A stretch of 18,585 nucleotides of DNA from Clostridia bacterium (GTDB taxonomy: Bacteria > Bacillota_A > Clostridia > Oscillospirales > CAG-272): the NCBI GenBank assembly GCA_017453335.1, contig JAFTKI010000046.1:1-18585 (forward strand), given 5' to 3'. The position numbers and the translations under genes are program-made. Of the stretch, positions 13,668 through 18,585 are shown in pieces (positions within the stretch are counted from its first letter, which is position 1; every line of letters begins with the position of its first letter). The notes below the pieces were generated by a model, which was not told the origin of the DNA, did not search any database, and saw nothing but the letters and a program-made list of their open reading frames with translations.

Positions 13668-13696
13668 TTGACATTTTCCGCGCAATGCGTTATAAT
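13668..13696 (+). promoter_or_regulatory. Promoter of proS
   Basis: TTGACA (13668-13673), 17-base spacer, TATAAT (13691-13696): fully consensus. The -35 lies only 18 bases from the start of the divergent glycosyltransferase gene, so its leader region overlaps that promoter. Confidence 0.92.
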
Positions 13697-13767
13697 TAGT
13701 ATCATGAAATAATATGCTTTTATGCGACATCATCTGCGTTTTTTTCGCAAAATAAGGAAGGTTTGTT

Positions 13768-15210
13768 ATGGCAAAGAACAATGCAAAAATGGTAGAACAG
13801 ATCACGTCGATGGACGTTGATTTCGCACAGTGGTACACCGATGTAGTCAAAAAGGCCGAGCTGGTCGATTATTCGGGTGTCAAGGGCTGTATGATCATCC
13901 GTCCCTACGGCTACGCGATCTGGGAAAATATTCAAAAGGATCTTGACTCCCGCTTCAAGGCTTTGGGACATGAGAATGTGTATATGCCCATGTTTATTCC
14001 CGAAAGCCTTTTGCAAAGAGAAAAGGACCACGTACAGGGATTTGCGCCCGAGTGCGCATGGGTAACGATTGGCGGCGGCAACAAGCTGACCGAGCGTTTG
14101 GCAGTTCGTCCCACCTCGGAAACGCTGTTCTGCGAGCATTTCCGCACGGTGATCCAATCCTACCGCGACCTGCCCAAGCTGTACAATCAGTGGTGTAACG
14201 TCGTTCGCTGGGAAAAGACCACCCGTCCCTTCCTGCGCACCTCCGAGTTTTTGTGGCAAGAGGGACACACCATGCACGAAACCGAGGAAGACGCAAGAAA
14301 CGAAACCTTGCAGATGCTCAAGGTTTATGAAGATTTCTATTCCGAATCGCTGGCAATCCCCGCTTACACGGGACGCAAGACCGAAAAGGAAAAGTTTGCA
14401 GGTGCCGAGGAGACCTACACCATCGAGCCTATGATGCACAACGGCGTTGCGCTTCAGGGCGGTACCTCGCACTATTTCGGTGACGGATTTGCAAAGGCAT
14501 TCGATATTATGTTCACCGGCCGAGACAACACGCAAAAGTACCCTCACCAGACCTCTTGGGGTGTTTCCACCCGTATGATCGGTGCCATCATCATGACACA
14601 CGGCGACGACAACGGCTTGATCCTGCCTCCCCGCATCGCTCCCACCCAGCTTGTCATCATTCCTGTGGCACAGCACAAGGAGGGTGTTCTGGAAAAGGCA
14701 AACGAGATCAAAAACGAATTGTCCAAGCAATTCCGCGTGAAGCTGGACGACAGTGAGAACTCCACAGGCTGGAAATTCAGCGAATATGAAATGAAGGGCG
14801 TTCCGCTTCGTTTGGAGATCGGTCCGCGCGACATTGAAAACAATTCCTGCGTGCTGGTCAGCCGCGTAACCCGTGAAAAGACCTTCGTTTCTCTCGACAA
14901 TCTGGCAGAGGAAGTTCAGAAGGCTTTGGATAAGGTTCATGAGGAGCTTTACAACCGCGCGCTGGAGAACCGCACCAACCGCACCTACGAAGCTCACAAC
15001 CACGAGGAATTCCTGGAGATCGCCGCGAACAAGTCGGGCTACATCAAGGCAATGTGGTGTGGCGAGACCGCTTGCGAGGAACAGCTCAAGGACGAGACGG
15101 GCGGCGTGAAATCGCGTTGCATTCCCTTCGTTGAAGACCATATTTCCGACGTTTGCGCTTGCTGTGGCAAGCCCGCAAAGCACATGGTCATCTGGGGCAG
15201 ACAGTACTAA
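13768..15210 (+). CDS. proS: Prolyl-tRNA synthetase, archaeal/eukaryotic type
   Basis: The 480-residue enzyme charges tRNA-Pro with proline in the cytoplasm. It is the short ProS type without the bacterial INS editing insert. Seen: the class II motif 2 region ([22 protein letters not shown]), motif 3 ([28 protein letters not shown]), a class IIa anticodon-binding domain from about residue 290, and a C-terminal zinc region with CGETAC, C-x-P and CACCG cysteines. It ends in the characteristic terminal Tyr (WGRQY). Its start has AAGGAAGG eight bases upstream. The leader is about 65 bases and I see no T-box in it. It is monocistronic with its own terminator. Confidence 0.98.
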   Translation: MAKNNAKMVEQITSMDVDFAQWYTDVVKKAELVDYSGVKGCMIIRPYGYAIWENIQKDLDSRFKALGHENVYMPMFIPESLLQREKDHVQGFAPECAWVTIGGGNKLTERLAVRPTSETLFCEHFRTVIQSYRDLPKLYNQWCNVVRWEKTTRPFLRTSEFLWQEGHTMHETEEDARNETLQMLKVYEDFYSESLAIPAYTGRKTEKEKFAGAEETYTIEPMMHNGVALQGGTSHYFGDGFAKAFDIMFTGRDNTQKYPHQTSWGVSTRMIGAIIMTHGDDNGLILPPRIAPTQLVIIPVAQHKEGVLEKANEIKNELSKQFRVKLDDSENSTGWKFSEYEMKGVPLRLEIGPRDIENNSCVLVSRVTREKTFVSLDNLAEEVQKALDKVHEELYNRALENRTNRTYEAHNHEEFLEIAANKSGYIKAMWCGETACEEQLKDETGGVKSRCIPFVEDHISDVCACCGKPAKHMVIWGRQY

Positions 15211-15226
15211 TAATCGATAGATGGCG

Positions 15227-15258
15227 AGGGGAGAAATCTGGAACAGTATTTCTCCCCT
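15227..15258 (+). terminator. Terminator of proS
   Basis: AGGGGAGAAAT (15227-15237) pairs perfectly with ATTTCTCCCCT (15248-15258); inside, CTG pairs with CAG around GAA. The following TGTGTGCTTTT is only moderately T-rich. Confidence 0.8.
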
Positions 15259-15290
15259 TGTGTGCTTTTAGGAAAAATTATTTGCAAAAA

Positions 15291-15338
15291 CAATCCCTCA
15301 GTCGGCTTTGCCGACAGCTCCCTTTACACAAGGGAGCC
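15291..15338 (-). repeat. Palindromic repeat type 1, half copy B
   Basis: A single half-unit, minus orientation: plus-strand CAATCCCTCA, hairpin GTCGGC-TTT-GCCGAC, then GCTCCCTT/AAGGGAGC around TACAC. It is nearly identical to the right half of copy D apart from paired changes in the variable stem. Confidence 0.88.
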
Positions 15339-15454
15339 GAAAGCTACAGCACTTGAAAAAGATGTTTTATACAGGATGCAAACTAAAACATTTCAATGTA
15401 AACTTTCCCGGTTCAATAGGAATCGATAAAAATCAGAAGCGACACGAACCCAAA
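15339..15454. other. Spacer between two repeat halves
   Basis: About 116 bases separate two repeat halves lying back to back. No coding sequence or convincing promoter is seen. It could be unrelated sequence split out of, or inserted into, a former paired element. Confidence 0.4.
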
Positions 15455-15501
15455 GGCTCCCTTGTGTAAAGGGAGCTCCCGCGATAGCGGGTGAGGGATT
15501 G
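15455..15501 (+). repeat. Palindromic repeat type 1, half copy C
   Basis: A half-unit in plus orientation: GGCTCCCTT-GTGTA-AAGGGAGCT, variable hairpin CCCGC-GATA-GCGGG, then TGAGGGATTG. It ends about 80 bases before the SEDS gene, so it probably lies in that gene's promoter or leader region. Confidence 0.88.
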
Positions 15502-15582
15502 TTTTCATCGGTAAAAAATCGCTCATCATCCGATGTTCTTCGCAGGATAAATTGAAAAGACAAGAAGAAAGGAGTTTTGTGC

Positions 15583-16755
15583 ATGGATAAAGTCAAATCG
15601 ATTGTCAAGGAAGCGATCCACAATATTGATCCTGTGCTTTTTATTTGCGCAACGCTTCTTTCGATCATCAGCATCGTCACCATCGCGGGTGCCGTTGATA
15701 ACTTTGGCGAATCCAAGCTGAAAATGCAGATCTTCATCTTCGTTTTCGGAATGTTGCTGACGTTTTTCATCGCATTTATCGATTATCGCGTGATCGTGGA
15801 CAAGCTTTGGATGTATATGCTGATCGGCTCGGTGATCCTTTTGGTGATTACTCCCATTTTCGGAACCAGCGGGATCAATATGGAAACCGCAAACAAAAGC
15901 TGGCTGGTGATCCCCGGAACGGGACTGATGATACAGCCCTCGGAATTCGTGAAGATCACCTTTGTTTGTACCTTTTCAAGACATCTGTTCCTTGTAAAAG
16001 ACCGTCTCAATCACCCCTTGACGCTTTTGTTGCTGGCAGGACACGCGATTTTGGTCGTAGGCCCGATTCTGTGGTCGGGCGACCTTGGTGTTGCGCTGGT
16101 GTATATGGCAATCATTTTGGTCATGCTCTTTTGCGCGGGGCTTCATCCGCTGTATTTTTTGGGTATCGCGGTTTTGGTGGTTTTGCTTTTCCCGATCTTA
16201 TGGGAATTTCTTGAACCCTACCAACAGCAACGTATCCTGATCGGCTTTAACCCCGAGCTTGATCCCACGGGCAAAGGAATGCAGCCGCTGTTCAGCCGTG
16301 CCGCCATCTCCGCAGGCGGCTTTGCGGGTCAAGGCTTTTCGGGCGGATATTATTACGAAGTTCTGCCCGCATCCCACACCGATTTTATTTTTGCCACCGT
16401 ATGCGAGAAGTTCGGTTTTTTGGGCGGGGCCTTGGTGATCATCATTTTCATGGTGATGGTGGTTCGCATCTTCACCATTGCAAGAACCGCCTCGCGCTCC
16501 GATTACGGAGGGCTGATCTGCGTGGGCGTGGGAGCTATGCTGGTTGTGCAAGTGCTGTTGAACCTTGGAATGTGCTTTGCCATGCTTCCCGTAATCGGCA
16601 TCACGCTTCCCTTTCTCTCCTGCGGAGGCTCCTCAATGCTGGCAACCTTTATCATGTTCGGTCTGCTTCACAATGTCAACGCGCACTCCAACGATATCCG
16701 CGCCGCATCGGCTCGTGACATATACGACATCGATATTTCGCTTCTCGGTTCATAA
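15583..16755 (+). CDS. SEDS-family peptidoglycan polymerase (RodA/FtsW)
   Basis: The 390-residue integral membrane protein has about ten hydrophobic segments and belongs to the SEDS family. These enzymes polymerise lipid II into glycan strands at the outer membrane face with a partner class B PBP. Seen: SWLVIPGTGLMIQPSEFVKI, PLFSRAAISAGGFAGQGFSGG, LPASHTDFIFATVCEKFGFLGG with the putative catalytic Asp267, and LPFLSCGGSSMLATFIMFGLLHNV. The family cannot be split into RodA or FtsW with certainty; the compact form favours RodA. AAAGGAG lies nine bases before the ATG at 15583; a TTG two codons upstream is less likely. No mreBCD or PBP gene is next to it. A DUF4830 gene follows, linked by an RNA hairpin containing the TAA stop. 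Confidence 0.95.
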   Translation: MDKVKSIVKEAIHNIDPVLFICATLLSIISIVTIAGAVDNFGESKLKMQIFIFVFGMLLTFFIAFIDYRVIVDKLWMYMLIGSVILLVITPIFGTSGINMETANKSWLVIPGTGLMIQPSEFVKITFVCTFSRHLFLVKDRLNHPLTLLLLAGHAILVVGPILWSGDLGVALVYMAIILVMLFCAGLHPLYFLGIAVLVVLLFPILWEFLEPYQQQRILIGFNPELDPTGKGMQPLFSRAAISAGGFAGQGFSGGYYYEVLPASHTDFIFATVCEKFGFLGGALVIIIFMVMVVRIFTIARTASRSDYGGLICVGVGAMLVVQVLLNLGMCFAMLPVIGITLPFLSCGGSSMLATFIMFGLLHNVNAHSNDIRAASARDIYDIDISLLGS

Positions 16756-16814
16756 AACGCCTCTCGGTTTCATATATTCTACCAGAAAATATGAAATCAT
16801 GGAGGCGTTTTATG
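16751..16814 (+). promoter_or_regulatory. Start-codon-sequestering hairpin
   Basis: CATAAAACGCCTC (16751-16763, containing the SEDS stop TAA) is perfectly complementary to GAGGCGTTTTATG (16802-16814), which holds the Shine-Dalgarno and the ATG of the DUF4830 gene. Inside, TTTCATAT (16768-16775) pairs with ATATGAAA (16789-16796) and TTCT with AGAA. The whole is one long hairpin of about 25 pairs. A ribosome ending on the SEDS stop would open it. Confidence 0.8.
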
Positions 16815-17297
16815 TTTGTTTATTCGATGCGCGGCGGCACGGTCAAGCTGATCGGTGTTATATGCGTTGCTCTGACCGTTCTGATCACCCTGATCGCTTT
16901 TGTTCCTACTTATTCCATCTCTTCCGATGCCGCGGCAAGTACCAACGGAAACACCGCCTACAATTACGAGAAGATCAAAACCTCGGGCGATGCGGCGAAT
17001 TTTTTGCTGCAATTCGGTTGGAAGGTTTCGGGCGAGCCTGTGGAGACCAAAACGGTTACCGTACCGTCCGAATTTGATAAAGTGTTTGCCGCATACAACG
17101 AGATCCAGAAGGCGCAGGGCTTGAATCTGCTCAAATACCGCGGCAAGGAAGTCACCCGATATACCTTCAGCGTGACCAATTATCCCGATTACGAGGGTAC
17201 CGTTTATGCAAACGTGCTGGTCTACCGAAACCGCGTGATCGGCGGCGACCTCTGCTCGGCAGACGTTTCGGGGTTTGTACACGGATTTGAAAAATGA
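16812..17297 (+). CDS. DUF4830 membrane-anchored protein
   Basis: The 161-residue product has an N-terminal membrane anchor or signal (about residues 12-31) and an extracytoplasmic domain of about 110 residues that I recognise as DUF4830-like: FLLQFGWKVSGEPVETKTVTVP, FDKVFAAYNEIQKAQGLNLLKYRGKEVTRYTFSVTNYP and NVLVYRNRVIGGDLCS. The family is common in Clostridia; its function is unknown to me. GGAGG (16801-16805) lies six bases before the ATG at 16812. An in-frame ATG at 16791 would lie in the hairpin loop region without a ribosome site. It follows the SEDS gene by 56 bases without a clear promoter, so the two are probably one transcript; a role in envelope growth is inference from position. 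Confidence 0.85.
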   Translation: MFVYSMRGGTVKLIGVICVALTVLITLIAFVPTYSISSDAAASTNGNTAYNYEKIKTSGDAANFLLQFGWKVSGEPVETKTVTVPSEFDKVFAAYNEIQKAQGLNLLKYRGKEVTRYTFSVTNYPDYEGTVYANVLVYRNRVIGGDLCSADVSGFVHGFEK

Positions 17298-17354
17298 TTC
17301 GAAAAATCGTTCGCAAAAAGCGATACACTGCCCTCTCTTTCCGCAAATCCAATC

Positions 17355-17384
17355 AAAAAACGACCGCTTGGCGGTCGTTTTTTT
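17355..17384 (+). terminator. Terminator after the DUF4830 gene
   Basis: ACGACCGC (17360-17367) pairs with GCGGTCGT (17371-17378) around TTG, preceded by A and followed by seven T. The flanking A and T runs make it strong and possibly bidirectional. Confidence 0.93.
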
Positions 17385-17418
17385 GTACGGGCGGCGATTT
17401 CTTGACGAAGAGTTTTTC

Positions 17419-17447
17419 TTGACGGGAGGGATAATTCCTGTCATAAT
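17419..17447 (+). promoter_or_regulatory. Promoter of the small LRR gene
   Basis: TTGACG (17419-17424), 17-base spacer, CATAAT (17442-17447). The start codon is 32 bases further on. A second TTGACG at 17402 has no correctly spaced -10. Confidence 0.75.
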
Positions 17448-17479
17448 TAAAATGCAAAATTCTTCAAAGGAGTACGCCT

Positions 17480-18226
17480 ATGAAAACACATTCTCAAGTT
17501 TCTATGATCGCGGTAGTCACGTTTCTGACCATGGCACTGGCAATGATGATCGCCCTGATCTGCATTTCCAATCTCAATTCCAAATCGGAGCCGACCGAAA
17601 ATCCGAATGCGCTCCCCGATATCACGCCCCAGCCTCCCGAACCGCCAACCGACACAGAGACAAGCACCGATCAATTGGAGGAGCCGGACTCCACTCCCGA
17701 ATTGGAGGCTCCGAAAGCCGATCTGCGCTTTACCTCTAACGGTGACGGCACCTGTGTGCTGTCGGGAATAGGAGATTACACCGACACCTGTGTGGTCGTT
17801 CCCCAGTTTTCTCCCCAAGGAGACCGCGTAACCGCGATTGCGCCCATGGCGTTTTACCGTTCCGAGGCGATCACGGCAGTACAGCTTCCTTCCACTGTGA
17901 TGACGATCGGCGCGCTTGCCTTTGCCGATTGTCCCAATCTCGTTTACATTTCGGTCAGTAAGGACAACCCCTATTTTTGCGACGTTGACGGGATTCTCTA
18001 CTCCGCCGATGAAGCAACGCTCTTAGTGTATCCCGCCATGCGATCGGGCAGCGAGGTGGAAATTTCCGCCGCCACCGTCCGCATTGCCGACATGGCGTTT
18101 TACAAGTGTACCTATCTTTCGCTGGTTCGCTACGGCGGCACGGCAGAGCAATGGGAAAAAATTCGTATCGGCACGAAAAATTACAGTCTGACCGCCGCCG
18201 CAAAGGAATTTTCGGATATGGTATAA
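17480..18226 (+). CDS. Membrane-anchored small BspA-like LRR protein
   Basis: The 248-residue product has a hydrophobic segment at about residues 8-31 that could be a signal anchor or uncleaved signal. A Pro/Thr/Glu-rich linker follows (about 35-75; QPPEPPTDTETSTDQ), then BspA/LRR_5 repeats (VTAIAPMAFYRSEAITAVQLPST, VMTIGALAFADCPNLVYISV, VRIADMAFYKC), an NPYFCDVDGILYS module and the C-terminal cap YGGTAEQWEKIRIG. No lipobox Cys or LPXTG motif is seen. The acidic linker should hold the repeats away from the membrane. AAAGGAG lies seven bases before the ATG. The cap matches the end of the LRR array in the large dockerin protein, so the two are related families. Function unknown; surface interaction is inference. 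Confidence 0.9.
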   Translation: MKTHSQVSMIAVVTFLTMALAMMIALICISNLNSKSEPTENPNALPDITPQPPEPPTDTETSTDQLEEPDSTPELEAPKADLRFTSNGDGTCVLSGIGDYTDTCVVVPQFSPQGDRVTAIAPMAFYRSEAITAVQLPSTVMTIGALAFADCPNLVYISVSKDNPYFCDVDGILYSADEATLLVYPAMRSGSEVEISAATVRIADMAFYKCTYLSLVRYGGTAEQWEKIRIGTKNYSLTAAAKEFSDMV

Positions 18227-18233
18227 AACAGAG

Positions 18234-18315
18234 TCATGACCACCAGCCGTGCGGGTGGCTTGCACAAGCCCCCCTTGGGCATTTCACACGCTGAGCCTAT
18301 AGGCGCGTCGAATGA
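18234..18315. repeat. Palindromic repeat type 2, diverged copy 2
   Basis: Begins TCATGACCACC...GGTGG (18240-18258), CTTGCAC, then GCCTATAGGC (18295-18304) and GTCGAATGAT, in the same order as copy 1 at 10491 but with extra sequence (CCCCCCTTGGGCATTTCACA region) between the hairpins. Confidence 0.6.
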
Positions 18316-18330
18316 TCCGCCACTTGCGGA

Positions 18331-18360
18331 AGTTGCCCCACTGCCACAGATGTGGCAACT
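18331..18360. other. Hairpin between repeats
   Basis: AGTTGCC (18331-18337) can pair with GGCAACT (18354-18360); alternatively TGCCACA pairs with TGTGGCA. No T run follows. It may belong to the adjacent repeat or be a weak terminator of the small LRR gene. Confidence 0.4.
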
Positions 18361-18368
18361 ATCCTTTA

Positions 18369-18538
18369 GCCTCCCTTGTGTAAAGGGAGGTGGCACGACG
18401 ACGGGGTTCCCCGAAGCGAGGTTACGAGCTTTGGGGGTTCGCGGCTATGTCGTGACGGAGGGATTGTTTTCTCGTTCTTTTTCACGAGTACAATCCCTCC
18501 GTCAGCTTCGCTGACAGCTCCCTTTACACAAGGGAGCC
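18369..18538. repeat. Palindromic repeat type 1, copy D (long loop)
   Basis: Two inverted half-units. The left half has GCCTCCCTT-GTGTA-AAGGGAGG and a variable stem CACGAC/GTCGTG whose loop is enlarged to nearly 60 bases. The right half has CAATCCCTCC, hairpin GTCAGC-TTC-GCTGAC, and GCTCCCTT/AAGGGAGC. Reading frames across it on either strand are spurious. Confidence 0.88.
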
Positions 18539-18585
18539 TCCGCTGCGGCGGGAACTGTGCAAAGCGAAAGCTTTTTGGAACCACC

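Noticed and set aside
13720..15183. 487-codon open frame antisense to proS
   Set aside because: It mirrors the codon pattern of proS, which is unmistakable; no start signals or domain.
17294..17422. Possible 42-codon basic peptide overlapping the DUF4830 stop codon
   Set aside because: It runs straight through a strong terminator hairpin and has no ribosome site of its own.
10595..18538. Repeats considered as a CRISPR array
   Set aside because: Copies are far apart, lie in both orientations, differ in sequence and lack regular spacers or cas genes.
18236..18584. Frames through the right-edge repeats on both strands
   Set aside because: They read through repeat hairpins; peptides such as LPCVKG simply reflect the repeat sequence.

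Overview
The window looks like a chromosomal segment of an anaerobic Gram-positive Clostridia-type bacterium (Firmicutes), probably an uncultured gut or rumen member of the Oscillospirales/Eubacteriales. Reasons: a T-box leader, strong GGAGG ribosome sites and consensus sigma-A promoters (several with an extended -10 TGN), a short archaeal/eukaryotic-type prolyl-tRNA synthetase, a DUF4830-type small protein, BspA-like leucine-rich-repeat proteins, a C-terminal dockerin, and many short palindromic intergenic repeats. No rRNA, tRNA, CRISPR array, phage gene or intact transposase was seen.

Layout. (1) 1-365: a complete T-box leader reading leftward, with promoter, a probable Trp specifier (UGG), the T-box and two consecutive terminator hairpins; its gene lies just off the left edge. 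(2) 577-2100, minus: a manganese catalase and an AraC-type regulator. (3) 2220-5256, plus: a GH109-like Gfo/Idh/MocA oxidoreductase divergent from araC across a palindromic shared -10 element, a long terminator, then an AsnC/Lrp regulator overlapping a class I aminotransferase by 4 bases. (4) 5420-8581: a 1053-residue secreted LRR protein with about 35 BspA-type repeats and a dockerin. (5) 8706-10418: an M20 metallopeptidase and an A+T-rich orphan membrane protein with a possible pseudoknot leader. (6) 10419-10841: repeat-rich spacer. (7) 10842-13650, minus: a metallophosphoesterase fused to a PQQ-like beta-propeller, and a WecG/TagA/CpsF glycosyltransferase. (8) 13768-15210: proS. (9) 15259-15582: repeats. 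(10) 15583-17297: a RodA/FtsW-type SEDS glycosyltransferase and a DUF4830 protein joined by a hairpin that buries the second gene's ribosome site and start codon. (11) 17480-18226: a small membrane-anchored LRR protein, then more repeats to the right edge.

Most genes are single transcription units with their own promoter and terminator. The tight couplings are asnC/aminotransferase (ATGA overlap) and rodA-like/DUF4830 (RNA hairpin spanning the stop of one gene and the start of the next). Cell-envelope functions recur (SEDS polymerase, TagA-like transferase, two LRR surface proteins), but they do not form one operon.

I did not find a clear new multi-gene system. The most interesting signals are regulatory and structural: the rodA/DUF4830 hairpin, the symmetric araC/GH109 promoter, the tandem-terminator T-box, a repeat family whose copies show compensatory changes in their stems, the possible Shine-Dalgarno pseudoknot before the orphan gene, and two unusual domain fusions (LRR-dockerin and phosphoesterase-propeller).
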